Below are positions 1 to 9,440 of a DNA stretch of 64,000 bases, one piece after another. The first letter of the stretch is position 1. Each line of letters starts with the position of its first letter. The DNA comes from Candidatus Kapaibacterium sp. (GTDB lineage Bacteria; Bacteroidota; Ignavibacteria; Kapaibacteriales; UBA7675): the NCBI GenBank assembly GCA_028284775.1, contig JANQRB010000028.1:1-64000 (forward strand), read 5' to 3'. Under the pieces are notes generated by a model. The model ran no database searches and was not told the DNA's origin. It saw only the letters and a list, made by a program, of their open reading frames with translations. Position numbers and translations under genes: made by a program.

Positions 1-576
1 AGCGTCGATGCCTTTCCGGATGCGATCTTCGATGGCGAAGTCACTGAAATTCGTCTCCAGCCGCAGGTACTGCAAAATGTGGTGACCTATACGGTCATCA
101 TCGATGCGCCCAACCCTTCGCTGCAATTGATGCCCGGCATGACCGCCAGTATCACAGCCTACGTCGACGAGCGCAGGGATGTGCTGCTGCTGCCCGGCAA
201 AGCCCTGCGTTTCAAACCCGACCGCGCCGCGCTGCAGGAATACAGGGCCAGCCTGCCCGACTCGCTGCGCAGAAACCCCGCTGCAGGTCGCGGTGACGGC
301 AGAAGCAGGCGGCGGGCAGGCGGCGGAGAGGACGGCGGACGCGCTGATGTCACGAGGGTGTGGATCAAAGACGGCGTAGCTCTGCGGCCCCGGCGCGTGA
401 GACTCGGATTGAGCGACGGCGTCAGTACCGAGGTGCTCGAAGGCCTCGACGAGGGTATGGAAGTGATAACGGGCATGTCGCGGGGAAGTGAGACGACCGC
501 AGAGAAGGTATCGGGAAACGACGCGGCGCAGCGCAGCCCTTTTATGCCGCAGCGACCCGGCCGCCGCCGCCGCTAG
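1..576 (+). CDS. Periplasmic adaptor subunit of MacAB/HlyD-type efflux system (5' truncated)
   Basis: The frame is open from base 1, so the start lies outside the window; 191 residues remain. The visible part is the end of the barrel and membrane-proximal domain of a MacA/HlyD membrane-fusion protein, with the typical stretch around LMPGMTASITAYVDER followed by VLLLPGKALRF. These adaptors sit in the periplasm and join an inner-membrane ABC permease to an outer-membrane channel. An Arg/Gly-rich insertion (about residues 95-115) and a basic Pro/Arg-rich tail are unusual but look like low-complexity linkers. The ABC ATPase and permease genes follow directly, which supports the assignment. Substrate unknown. 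Confidence 0.88.
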   Translation, partial: SVDAFPDAIFDGEVTEIRLQPQVLQNVVTYTVIIDAPNPSLQLMPGMTASITAYVDERRDVLLLPGKALRFKPDRAALQEYRASLPDSLRRNPAAGRGDGRSRRRAGGGEDGGRADVTRVWIKDGVALRPRRVRLGLSDGVSTEVLEGLDEGMEVITGMSRGSETTAEKVSGNDAAQRSPFMPQRPGRRRR

Positions 577-617
577 CTGACAGGATTGGTCTGAGCACCG
601 AGCAAGGGATTGCATCA

Positions 618-1391
618 ATGGACGACAAGATTATCTCCGTCAACAACTTAACGCGCGCCTTCCGTCTGGGCGATCTCAGCGTGCGTGCCCTGCGCGGCAT
701 CGATCTGAGCATCGCGGCGGGTGAATTCGTCGCGATCCGCGGCGCCAGCGGATCCGGCAAAAGCACCCTGTTAAACATCCTGGGCTGTCTGGACAAACCG
801 ACGGAAGGAGATTATCGGATCGATGGCGTCAGCACCAGGGCAATGAACAAAAATGAGCTGGCCGATATACGCAACCGCAAAATCGGCTTTGTCTTTCAGT
901 CCTATAATCTGCTGACACGCACCTCGGCCCTTGAAAATGTCGAGCTGCCCCTGCTCTATAATCCGGCTATCAGCAGCAGGGAACGGCGCGAGCGCGCCCA
1001 AAGGGCCCTGGCCGCCGTCGGCCTGGAAGACCGGATGAGCCACATGCCCAACCAGCTCTCGGGCGGACAGCAGCAGCGGGTTGCCATCGCCCGCGCGCTG
1101 GTAAATGACCCCGTAATTGTGCTGGCCGATGAGGCGACGGGCAACCTGGATACGCGCACGTCCTACGAAGTGATGGCCTTGTTTCAAGACCTGAACGCCG
1201 GGGGAATGACGATCGCCTTTGTGACGCACGAGCCCGATATCGCCGCGCTCTGCTCGCGCCAGGTGATTCTGCGCGATGGACGCATCATGCGCGATGAAGC
1301 GGTCGCTGCGCCCGGGAATGCCGCCCATCTGCTCGCGGCCCTGCCGGCGACGGAAGATTCGATTGAATCCGCGCCACAGACTGATCATTGA
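618..1391 (+). CDS. ABC transporter ATP-binding protein, MacB/LolD type
   Basis: A 257-residue ATPase with all core motifs: Walker [10 protein letters not shown] (residues 42-50), Q-loop Gln94, signature LSGGQQQR (147-154), Walker B IVLADE (167-172) and switch His204. The EATGNLDT stretch is typical of the MacB/LolD/FtsE group that powers mechanotransmission rather than classical import. It would couple ATP hydrolysis to the neighbouring FtsX-type permease on the cytoplasmic face of the inner membrane. The C-terminus runs about 30 residues past the usual domain end without a recognisable fold. It lies 41 bp after the adaptor and 18 bp before the permease, consistent with one operon. Confidence 0.95.
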   Translation: MDDKIISVNNLTRAFRLGDLSVRALRGIDLSIAAGEFVAIRGASGSGKSTLLNILGCLDKPTEGDYRIDGVSTRAMNKNELADIRNRKIGFVFQSYNLLTRTSALENVELPLLYNPAISSRERRERAQRALAAVGLEDRMSHMPNQLSGGQQQRVAIARALVNDPVIVLADEATGNLDTRTSYEVMALFQDLNAGGMTIAFVTHEPDIAALCSRQVILRDGRIMRDEAVAAPGNAAHLLAALPATEDSIESAPQTDH

Positions 1392-1409
1392 TTATCGCGG
1401 AGCTTCGCC

Positions 1410-2630
1410 ATGAGTTTTTTCAGCCTTTTCAAGATTGCCCTGCTGGCGCTCAAACGCAATAAGTTCAGAGCCTTTCTGACGATGCTGGGCGTGATAATCG
1501 GCGTGGCGTCCGTCATTGCGATGCTCGCCATCGGCCAGGGCTCGAAAGAGAGTATTCAGCAGCAGATATCCAATATGGGCAGTAACATGCTCTTCGTCCG
1601 GCCGGGATCCATCAACAGCCGCGGGGTGCGTCTGAGCGCTTCGGAAGCCCAGTCGCTGACCCTCGCCGACAGCAGGGCCATCCTGCGAGACTGCCCCGCC
1701 GTCGCCATGGTTTCGCCGCAGGTGCAGGGCAGCGGACAGGCCATCGCCGGCGCGCGCAACTGGCCGACCAGTATTCACGGCGTCAATCCCGACTATCTGG
1801 AAATTCGTAAAATCAGCATCGTCCACGGCAGCTCCTTCAGCGCCAAAGATGTCAACTCCTCGGCCAAAGTCTGTCTGCTGGGCCAAACCGTCGTGAATAA
1901 TCTCTTCGGCCCGGACGCCGAGCCGGTCGGTCAGCTGATTCGTTTCAATCGCATTCCTTTCAAAGTGATCGGCGTGCTGAGTGAAAAAGGCGAGAGCACC
2001 TTCGGGCGGGATCAGGATGATATCATTCTGGCGCCTTATACCACGGTGATGAAGCGTATCCTGGCGATCAGCCATTTACAGCGCATCTATATTTCAGCGC
2101 AGAGCGAAGACCTGGTGGAGCAGGCCGCCGTAGAGGTTAGCGCGACGCTGCGTCGCGAGCACAAGCTGCCGGAGGACCGCGATGACGACTTTAACATTCG
2201 CACGCAGCAGGAATTGGTAACGACCTTCAGCGCTACCAGCGAAATCCTGACGGTCCTGCTGGCGAGTATCGCCGCCATATCGCTGCTGGTGGGCGGCATC
2301 GGCATCATGAATATTATGTATGTTTCGGTCACCGAACGAACGCGCGAAATCGGCCTGCGCATGGCGGTGGGCGGCAAGGGAAGGCATATCCTGCTTCAGT
2401 TTCTGATGGAGTCGATCCTGCTCAGCGTCAGCGGCGGCCTGCTCGGTATCGGCCTGGGCATCGGATGCTCGCGCCTAGTGGCCTCGTTTCTGGCCTGGCC
2501 GATCAGCATTACGTCCGAGTCGATCGCGCTGGCCTTTGCCTTTTGCTCGGCAATTGGAATTTTTTTCGGCTGGTATCCGGCTCAAAAAGCGGCGAGCCTG
2601 GATCCGATCGACGCCCTGCGCTTCGAATGA
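1410..2630 (+). CDS. ABC transporter permease, MacB periplasmic core plus FtsX domain
   Basis: A 406-residue permease with the MacB-type topology: one N-terminal membrane helix (about residues 22-42), a long periplasmic core domain (about 45-275), then three C-terminal FtsX helices (about 283-305, 330-355, 370-390). The AFLTMLGVIIGVASVIAM stretch and the TERTREIGLRMAVGGKGRHI loop are family hallmarks. It works with the ATPase just upstream and the adaptor before that. ATPase and permease are separate polypeptides here, unlike E. coli MacB where they are fused. The exported substrate (peptide, antibiotic, lipid or lipoprotein) cannot be told from sequence. Confidence 0.95.
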   Translation: MSFFSLFKIALLALKRNKFRAFLTMLGVIIGVASVIAMLAIGQGSKESIQQQISNMGSNMLFVRPGSINSRGVRLSASEAQSLTLADSRAILRDCPAVAMVSPQVQGSGQAIAGARNWPTSIHGVNPDYLEIRKISIVHGSSFSAKDVNSSAKVCLLGQTVVNNLFGPDAEPVGQLIRFNRIPFKVIGVLSEKGESTFGRDQDDIILAPYTTVMKRILAISHLQRIYISAQSEDLVEQAAVEVSATLRREHKLPEDRDDDFNIRTQQELVTTFSATSEILTVLLASIAAISLLVGGIGIMNIMYVSVTERTREIGLRMAVGGKGRHILLQFLMESILLSVSGGLLGIGLGIGCSRLVASFLAWPISITSESIALAFAFCSAIGIFFGWYPAQKAASLDPIDALRFE

Positions 2631-2679
2631 CGACGCCGGCAATTCACGTACTCTTTCAGAACGTCGCCTCTGAATCTCT

Positions 2680-3720
2680 ATGCAGACACGCAGCAGCATC
2701 GATCGATATCTTCAGCCCTCACTGCATCTTCTGGCCTGGCTTCTCGTCTTCGGCCTGCCGCTGCTCTTCTGGGATTTTTTTGAAGCGAAAGGGACTCGGG
2801 GCTACTTCCGAATGTGGCTGCCGCCCTTGTTTTCACTGCTCATCTTTTATCTGAACTATTTTCTGCTGGTGCCGGGATTTCTGTATCGCAAAAAAAACTG
2901 GGCCTTTTTCCTCTTCAATATCGCCGCCATTCTGTGTTCATTAACTTGTATGGAACTGATTCGCGAGCTCTTCGCCGCTGAACTCATCAGCGACAACCGC
3001 CGCCGCCCGCCCATGGCCTTTATTGCCTTCCGCAACGGCGTTACCCTGACATTAGTAGCCGCCCTCAGTACGGCGATACAGGTAACGCGACGCTGGTATC
3101 ATGAGGAGCAGACACGCAAACAGGTGGAAGGCGAACGGCTGCGCGCAGAGTTGGCGCTGTTGAAACATCAGCTCAATCCCCATTTTTTCTTTAACATGCT
3201 GAATACGATCTATGCCTTGATCGAGCAGCGACCGGACGATGCCCAATCGGCCTTGCACAAACTGTCGAAGATGATGCGCTACATGCTCTATGATACCGAA
3301 GCCGAATTCAGCCGATTAGAGCAGGAGGTGAGCTTCCTGAATAATTACATCGATTTAATGCGTCTGCGCCTGCTCCCGTCAACCTCTCTTGACGTTCATC
3401 TGGGGCCGGTCCGCGGCGACATGAGTATTCCGCCGCTGCTTTTCGTGCCCTTCGTCGAGAATGCCTTTAAACATGGCGTCAGTGCTCAGCGGGATTCGAA
3501 GATCGCGATTCGCCTGGAGCAGGATCAGGACTGTCTGCGTTTTCAAACGGTCAACAGCGTTTTCCGGCAGCAGGCGGCAGCGGATCTAAGCGCCGGTATC
3601 GGCCTCTCCAACATCCGTCAGCGCCTGGAGCTGCTCTATCCCGGTCAGTATGAACTCGCCATTCATCATGATGACGACATTTTCACTGTTAATCTGAGTA
3701 TCTGCCCCAATGAGCATTAA
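2680..3720 (+). CDS. Sensor histidine kinase, LytS/YehU type (His_kinase family)
   Basis: A 346-residue integral membrane kinase. Four hydrophobic segments lie at about residues 15-32, 47-65, 73-95 and 118-135, followed by a short coiled coil. The phosphoacceptor His168 sits in LNPHFFFN, the signature of the His_kinase (PF06580-like) family. A HATPase region follows, with an N-box around FVENAFKHG and a glycine box around GIGLSNIRQR. There is no separate sensor domain, so the membrane helices themselves are the likely input. The last 11 bp overlap the LytTR regulator gene, implying translational coupling. Clustering with an efflux operon suggests it controls or senses export, as inference. 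Confidence 0.95.
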   Translation: MQTRSSIDRYLQPSLHLLAWLLVFGLPLLFWDFFEAKGTRGYFRMWLPPLFSLLIFYLNYFLLVPGFLYRKKNWAFFLFNIAAILCSLTCMELIRELFAAELISDNRRRPPMAFIAFRNGVTLTLVAALSTAIQVTRRWYHEEQTRKQVEGERLRAELALLKHQLNPHFFFNMLNTIYALIEQRPDDAQSALHKLSKMMRYMLYDTEAEFSRLEQEVSFLNNYIDLMRLRLLPSTSLDVHLGPVRGDMSIPPLLFVPFVENAFKHGVSAQRDSKIAIRLEQDQDCLRFQTVNSVFRQQAAADLSAGIGLSNIRQRLELLYPGQYELAIHHDDDIFTVNLSICPNEH

Positions 3721-4426
3721 GTGTATTGTGATCGACGATGAGCCGCTCGCCGTCGAACTGCTCGCCGGCTACATCCGCAAAACACCCTTCCTGGATCTGA
3801 AGGCAAGCTTTCACAATCCCTTCGACGCCATGGACATGCTGCAGCGCGAAGCGATCGATCTGCTCTTTCTGGATATCGAAATGCCCGACCTGAGCGGACT
3901 CGAGCTGGCCCGCACCCTGGCGAAAGGCCCCGAACTTGTTCTCACGACGGCCTACCAGAAGTATGCGCTCGATGCTTTCAAAGTGAATGCAATCGACTAT
4001 CTGTTAAAACCCTTCAGCTACGAGGAATTTCTGAAGGCGGCCGGCAAGGCACGGGATTACATCGGCTTAAAACATCAAGGCGCGGCGGCGCCTGATGATC
4101 CCGGCGCTTTTCTTTTTGTGAAGTCCGAATACCGCAGCGTTAAGATTCTCCTGGACGACATCCTTTACATCGAAGGGCTGAAAGACTATGTGAAAATCGT
4201 CACTCGGCGGCAAGAGCAGCCGCTGCTGACCCTGGCAAGCCTCAAGGCTATCGCCGCGAAATTGCCGGCCGCCGGCTTTATGCGCGTCCACCGATCCTTC
4301 ATCGTCAATCTGAAGCGGATTAGCGCCATCGAACGCAGCCGGATTGTTTTCGGCAAGGTCTACATTCCTGTCGGTGAGCAATACAAAGCCGCTTTTCAGG
4401 CATTTGTCGATAAAAGCGCTTTGTAG
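3710..4426 (+). CDS. LytTR-family response regulator
   Basis: A 238-residue regulator. The receiver domain (about 1-120) has the acidic pair Asp9-Asp10, phosphoacceptor Asp55 in LFLDIEMPD, Thr79/Thr80 and Lys100. The C-terminal LytTR DNA-binding domain (about 135-235) shows the typical ILYIEGLKDYVKI and MRVHRSFIVNL stretches. LytTR domains bind direct repeats upstream of target promoters. The start overlaps the kinase gene by 11 bp, so the two are almost certainly cognate partners. The natural candidate target is the upstream efflux operon, but its promoter lies outside this window. Confidence 0.96.
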   Translation: MSIKCIVIDDEPLAVELLAGYIRKTPFLDLKASFHNPFDAMDMLQREAIDLLFLDIEMPDLSGLELARTLAKGPELVLTTAYQKYALDAFKVNAIDYLLKPFSYEEFLKAAGKARDYIGLKHQGAAAPDDPGAFLFVKSEYRSVKILLDDILYIEGLKDYVKIVTRRQEQPLLTLASLKAIAAKLPAAGFMRVHRSFIVNLKRISAIERSRIVFGKVYIPVGEQYKAAFQAFVDKSAL

Positions 4427-4574
4427 ATTCACCGTGGCCGCCGCCGCTCTGCTTCGTCACCACCATCGACTCCGGAAATCCGGCGGACGCCATTATTTCT
4501 GTTCTGCCGGGCAAATGCGGAATTCTGCGTAAATTGCGATTCAGTTGCGAACTAAACGAGAACGACCGCACACG

Positions 4575-5375
4575 ATGATCAGAATCCTGAAACGTTTACT
4601 CTTCGAGCCGCGCCGGTCTGCCAGGATAATCAAACGCAAAAGCTATCAGATGATGAGCCGGCTCTTTGCGCGCGCGCCCTTTTATCTGCAAAGCCAGATG
4701 GCGATTAACCCCAAGGCCTTTTGGCACGACAAAGAGTTCAGCGGCGCGAGCGGCGGATTTTTTATACCCGGAGACAAAACAGCTCGCAGCATTCGCGAGG
4801 TCGACCCCTGGGACTGTATCCGCCGCGACATGCTGGTCTTGCTGCTACGCAGTATTCTGATGCGCGGGCTCTCCGGCGAGCTGGCTGAGCTGGGAGTTTA
4901 CAAAGGTTACACAGCGCGATTGATTCACCATTACCTTCCGGAACGAAGCTTACATCTGTTCGATACCTTTAGCGGTTTCAGCGATTCGGACCTGGATTCC
5001 GAAAAAGAGGCTACCGGCTATAAGATCGAAGATGGACTGTTCAGCGACACAAGTGTGGCGCAGGTACGCGAGCACATCGCACCGGTCAATGACAATATCA
5101 ACTTTCACGTCGGCTTTTTTCCACAGACCTTCAATGAGGAATTGGCGACAAAACGCTATGCCTTTGTTCATATGGACATGGATCTGTATGAACCCACCCT
5201 GGCCGCTTTGAAGGTCTTTTATCCGCTGATGACGCCCGGCGGATTTATCGTGGTGCACGACTACAATTGTTGGCCGGGTGCCCGCAAAGCCGTCGATGAG
5301 TTTTTCGCCGACAAAGCCGAAGTGCCGATTCCGATGCCCGACGTCAGCGGCTCCTCCCTTATCGTTAAACATTGA
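4575..5375 (+). CDS. TylF/MycF-like SAM-dependent O-methyltransferase
   Basis: A 266-residue class I methyltransferase. SAM-binding motif I is around LAELGVYKGYTAR. The acidic stretch HMDMDLYEPTLAAL resembles the metal-binding aspartates of macrocin O-methyltransferase. It is followed by PGGFIVVHDYN and a conserved FFADK end. Such enzymes methylate sugar hydroxyls, often in glycan or natural-product pathways. An in-frame TTG at 4545 would add ten residues, but the ATG gives a basic, methyltransferase-like N-terminus and was preferred. It stands alone between the two-component system and a GNAT gene, so the substrate is unknown. An FkbM-family methyltransferase of similar glycan type lies at 49412. 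Confidence 0.85.
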   Translation: MIRILKRLLFEPRRSARIIKRKSYQMMSRLFARAPFYLQSQMAINPKAFWHDKEFSGASGGFFIPGDKTARSIREVDPWDCIRRDMLVLLLRSILMRGLSGELAELGVYKGYTARLIHHYLPERSLHLFDTFSGFSDSDLDSEKEATGYKIEDGLFSDTSVAQVREHIAPVNDNINFHVGFFPQTFNEELATKRYAFVHMDMDLYEPTLAALKVFYPLMTPGGFIVVHDYNCWPGARKAVDEFFADKAEVPIPMPDVSGSSLIVKH

Positions 5376-5451
5376 ATCGGCCCTGGAAAACTACGCTCGT
5401 CGGCACAGTAACAAACTTTAACAATTATTCCGGCAAAACGGAATCCAGACA

Positions 5452-6291
5452 ATGCCGCGAATTATTCGTCATCCCGATGTCGGCGCTTTTCTCAACCATG
5501 CCGAAGACTGGCTGAAGCGCAGCGAAGCCCGCAACAATCTGCTGCTGGGAATCACGCGTACATTAGCGGCGGGCGGAGGCAATTACGAAGCGCCGATTTT
5601 CCTGGCAACAGTCGAAGAGCAAGGCCGCGTAGCAGGCTGTGCCTTTCGGACGCCGCCCTTTGGCTTTGGCATCAGCGAGATGCCGGTCGCAGCGCTGCCG
5701 CTCCTGGTCGAAGAGTTCTGGCAGGTGTATCGAAGCGGACCTTCGGTGTTTGGTCCGGCCGGACTCGCGGCGCAGTTTGCCGCCTTGTGGTGCGCGAAGA
5801 CCGGTCAACAGATCCGTGAGACGGTCGACGAGCGCCTGTTCGAGCTGCATAAGGTCGTCGCACCCACGACGATACCCAATGGCTCGATGCGCCTCGCTCG
5901 TCCGGCTGACATGGAACTAGTGCTGCAATGGTTTACCGCCTTCGACAATGAAGCCCGGACCTACACCGCTGCACGCAAGGCCGCCGTTGCCGACAAAGTC
6001 AATAACGAACGAATATTTCTCTGGGACGATAAGGGGACGGTCAGCATGGCGGGAATCGCCGGTCTGACGGACCATGGTGCGCGCATCGCGCCCGTCTATA
6101 CGCCGCCGGCACTCCGCCGGCGCGGCTATGCAGGCGCACTTGTGGCGGCCCTGAGTGATTCGATCCTCGCTACCCACCGAACTTCATGCTATCTCTATAC
6201 CGATCTCAGCAATGCCGTCGCGAACAGCATCTACCAAAAAATCGGCTACCTTCCGGTCTGCGACGTGAGCCTCATCAAATTCAGCTCCTGA
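5452..6291 (+). CDS. GNAT family N-acetyltransferase
   Basis: A 279-residue protein whose C-terminal half carries the GNAT core. The acetyl-CoA loop lies at PPALRRRGYAGALVAALSD, with the R-R-G-Y-A-G signature, and is followed by YTDLSNAVANSIYQKIGY, the usual final strand and helix. The N-terminal half resembles a second, degenerate GNAT-like fold, as in two-domain acetyltransferases of this length. It would transfer an acetyl group to an amine; the acceptor is not predictable. The gene is preceded by an AT-rich 76-bp gap after the methyltransferase and may be transcribed separately. Confidence 0.85.
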   Translation: MPRIIRHPDVGAFLNHAEDWLKRSEARNNLLLGITRTLAAGGGNYEAPIFLATVEEQGRVAGCAFRTPPFGFGISEMPVAALPLLVEEFWQVYRSGPSVFGPAGLAAQFAALWCAKTGQQIRETVDERLFELHKVVAPTTIPNGSMRLARPADMELVLQWFTAFDNEARTYTAARKAAVADKVNNERIFLWDDKGTVSMAGIAGLTDHGARIAPVYTPPALRRRGYAGALVAALSDSILATHRTSCYLYTDLSNAVANSIYQKIGYLPVCDVSLIKFSS

Positions 6292-6662
6292 TTCGGCCTT
6301 CCCACCTGCATTTGCTCAGACGGCCTCGCCCGCCAGGCACGTAGTCCGGCAATGAATCCACTCCGCTTCGTTCGCAACATCGAACACCCTCAGGTAAGGC
6401 AGCCCATTCATTCAATATCGCCGGGCGGCCTATGGATAACTCGGGCAACAGATCAGGCGCTTGAGCGTTAAAAAATTTCGCCGTCCTGTATCGCTTTTTG
6501 TTTTTGGTGGTTAGTCAGTCCGGTTACAAGCTTCAACAGCGGCTCGAACCTTCACCGGTATTCTGAATGCGAGCCCCTACTGTACGAATCCCCGAGCGTC
6601 GCAGCCGACAGGCTTTGACGCTACTCCCGATCGAAATGTTAACAAAGTCAAGGAATCGCAGA
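6292..6662. other. Gene-free stretch upstream of the IgGFc-like surface protein
   Basis: No convincing coding frame is visible in these 371 bases. AT-rich runs near 6470-6510 make it the likely promoter region of the secreted protein that follows. A longer in-frame ATG at 6567 exists, but the resulting extension has no signal-peptide character. I could not identify a defined -10/-35 pair. Confidence 0.5.
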
Positions 6663-9440
6663 ATGACTGTGAATAGAATTTCTTTACCCAAAATTTTAGC
6701 CATGATGATCTCGGCCTGCGCTGTGCTTGTCGTTCAGCCATCGCCGGCGAAGGGAGCGCCGTCAGCCGCGGCCCTGCTGACGAATGCGAGCTTCGGCACC
6801 GAATTCTGGTTCGCCCTGCCGCCGCTCAAGCCCTGGGATCCGAGCAGTGAACATGTTTATATCTATGTCACGGCTTTTGAGGATATGCAGGTCACCCTGG
6901 AGCTGCCTCTGTTGGGCCAACAATTCACGAAGGAAGTCAAAGCCAACCAGGTGACGACATTCTCCACGGAGGAAGGGTCGGTGCAGCCTACCTGGGAAGT
7001 GGAGGTAGGTGAACGCCTGAGCCCAAACGGTCTGCGGCTGCATGCCGAGCGACCATTTACGGCATCCGTTGTCAGTTCGCGGGACCGCGTCTCCGACGGC
7101 TTCAGCGTGATCGCAAGCAACAAGCTGGGTCTGCGCTACCGCCATATCAGCCACTATGATGCCGTTCAGCCGCTGCGGCCCAACGAACATACGCACGGCG
7201 GATTTCTAGTGGTCGCAACCGAAGACGGGACCTCGGTGACGATGACGCTCAAAGGCATCGGCGGCGGAACGACTGAAGAGGGTCGGAAAATCGGCGATCG
7301 TTTTAACATCAGCATGCGTCGCGGACAGGTTTACATGCTGCGCAGCGGTGCTGAGCTGCCGCCGGGGACCTTCGATTTGAGCGGCACGGAAATCAGCGCC
7401 AACCGGCCGATTGCCGTCATCTCTTTTCACGAACGCGCCATTATGCCCGCCGCCAACTGGTTCGTCGGCGGTCTCTCTGAAATGATGCCTCCCGTCAGTG
7501 CCTGGGGCACAAAGTATTATTCAATGGAATTTCGCGCCGGCGCCGGTCAGGGCACCTATTACCGCGTCATGGCCGCCGAAGACAACACGCGCTTCGAGCT
7601 GCGTTCCCACGATTTGCAGAGCCGTGAACTCATCGTACGAAAGTCGGGGCTGCTGGATCGGGCCGGCGACTTCAAGGAGTTTGTCGAACAGGATCCGCGC
7701 AGGTCGGATCAGGGTTTTATCAACGGAACGGTCGTGTGGGAAGCCGACAAACCGATCCTGGTGATGAAATATTCCTTTGGTAAAAATGACTCGGAAGGGC
7801 ATCCCTTTATGATAGCCCTGCCGGCCGCAGCCCAAATGGTTCGGCAATCGCTTTTTTATGTGCCGGAAATCAGTATCGGCAACCGTCTGCACGTCTTTGT
7901 CGATGCCAATAATGTTGAAAATCCGGCGGACGTTCTCCCCAGCCTGACGCTCAACGGCCGGCCGCTGACAGAGCTGCTCTCGATATTTCAGGTTAACCGG
8001 ATCGAAGATTTCTACTACGGCTCCTTCGAAATTCAACACGGCATATTCGATATACAGGGCGATATCGCATTTAACGCCTACATCTACGGTGACATATCGC
8101 GCAGCGGCTACGGCCTGAATGCCGCAATGGCTGTTAACAAAATCGATGAATACGACATTCGCCCACCCGCCCTCGCTATTGTCGACAATTGTAATCGCTT
8201 CAGAGTTTCTGCCAGTGAAACCCACAGCGACAGCCCGGGAACGGAGAATCGCCAGGTTGATCAGGGGATCGCGGGTATTGCGCTTATCGAGGAAGAAAGC
8301 TTCAATGCGGCTATCCGTTATATCAGCGACCCCGCTACTCTTAACTATGCGACAAGAACGCGGCAATTTGATTTCGTCGTTGAAGCTATTGACCATCAGG
8401 AATACGGCCGCGCGCGTATCGTTCTCAGCGACCGCGCCGGGAATACGACAACCACAACAATCGAGCTGCCGCCTTCGGACGAGCGGTTGCGGCTGGAAGA
8501 TCGCACTAACGACTTTGGCGCGGTGCGTCTTCAACAGAGCGCCGACATCATGGTGCCGCTCGTCAACTCATCCGACCGGGCGGTGACGGTCGAAGAGATC
8601 AGGCTTAAACAGGCCAGCGTCTACAGCCTGGTATCACCGCCGGAGCTTCCGCTGGAAATGGCGGCCGGCGGCAGCATTGACATCAGTATCGCCTTTGAGC
8701 CGAACAGTGAAATTACAGACCCTGACGCCGGCGATATCGACACTCTCGTCGTCGCGACGGAATGCGAGGAACACCTGGCGGGTCTATTCCGCGGGCGAGG
8801 CGTCCTGCCGCGAATCCGGACCGAGGGCAGCTGGGATGCCGGTAAAGTTGCCATCGGCGAGCGCGTTTGTTACGAGGGTGATGAAATCACGATCTATAAT
8901 CCCGGCAGCGACGTCCTGCGCGTTAACGGTTTTGGCGGCAGTGAGGCACCCTTCGACCTCAGCACCATTGAACCGGGAACGGAATTCGAGATTGAAGCAG
9001 GCGCTTCGAGACAGCTCAGAGGTATGTGTTTTGCGCCGGATGCCGTCGGCGAATTCGAGGTCCTGATTAACGTGAATTCCGATGCCCTGGGCGATGACAA
9101 CACATTCAGCTTCAGGCTGCGGGGCGAGGGAATCGAAGAGGACATCGTCAGTGTCAACGAGCCTGGAAATTCCGCCTACGAGGTTGAGGGCTGTCAACCA
9201 AATCCGGCCGGAAACAGTACGCAGTTTGTGTTTACTCTGCGGCGGGATGCGGAAATACACGTCAGCCTCCACGATGTGTTCGGACGAATCGTGAGAACAC
9301 TCGCACAGGGCTTTACGAGTGCCGGCAGCCACCGTCTTTCCATTCCATTGCACGAAATGGCCGACGGCCTGTATTTCTGCCGCCTCAGTATTGCCGGTCA
9401 CAACAGCATGCACAAGTTACTGGTATCACGAGCACGGTAG
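6663..9440 (+). CDS. Secreted protein: IgGFc-binding-like domain, ASH-like repeats, T9SS C-terminal domain
   Basis: A 925-residue protein. The start at 6663 was chosen because AAGGAA lies at about 9 nt and a clear signal peptide follows (about residues 1-35, hydrophobic core around ILAMMISACAVLVV). Residues about 43-400 match the IgGFc_binding N-terminal domain (FGTEFWFALPP; YIYVTAFED; GGFLVVATEDGTSVTM). Two Ig-like ASH/HYDIN-type modules follow near 610-700 and 720-830. The last 85 residues form a T9SS type A sorting domain with QPNPAGN, VSLHDVFGRIV and a final LLVSRAR. In this phylum such proteins are carried across the outer membrane by T9SS and displayed or released. Ligand unknown; immunoglobulin binding is only the family name and is not implied. 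Confidence 0.88.
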   Translation: MTVNRISLPKILAMMISACAVLVVQPSPAKGAPSAAALLTNASFGTEFWFALPPLKPWDPSSEHVYIYVTAFEDMQVTLELPLLGQQFTKEVKANQVTTFSTEEGSVQPTWEVEVGERLSPNGLRLHAERPFTASVVSSRDRVSDGFSVIASNKLGLRYRHISHYDAVQPLRPNEHTHGGFLVVATEDGTSVTMTLKGIGGGTTEEGRKIGDRFNISMRRGQVYMLRSGAELPPGTFDLSGTEISANRPIAVISFHERAIMPAANWFVGGLSEMMPPVSAWGTKYYSMEFRAGAGQGTYYRVMAAEDNTRFELRSHDLQSRELIVRKSGLLDRAGDFKEFVEQDPRRSDQGFINGTVVWEADKPILVMKYSFGKNDSEGHPFMIALPAAAQMVRQSLFYVPEISIGNRLHVFVDANNVENPADVLPSLTLNGRPLTELLSIFQVNRIEDFYYGSFEIQHGIFDIQGDIAFNAYIYGDISRSGYGLNAAMAVNKIDEYDIRPPALAIVDNCNRFRVSASETHSDSPGTENRQVDQGIAGIALIEEESFNAAIRYISDPATLNYATRTRQFDFVVEAIDHQEYGRARIVLSDRAGNTTTTTIELPPSDERLRLEDRTNDFGAVRLQQSADIMVPLVNSSDRAVTVEEIRLKQASVYSLVSPPELPLEMAAGGSIDISIAFEPNSEITDPDAGDIDTLVVATECEEHLAGLFRGRGVLPRIRTEGSWDAGKVAIGERVCYEGDEITIYNPGSDVLRVNGFGGSEAPFDLSTIEPGTEFEIEAGASRQLRGMCFAPDAVGEFEVLINVNSDALGDDNTFSFRLRGEGIEEDIVSVNEPGNSAYEVEGCQPNPAGNSTQFVFTLRRDAEIHVSLHDVFGRIVRTLAQGFTSAGSHRLSIPLHEMADGLYFCRLSIAGHNSMHKLLVSRAR

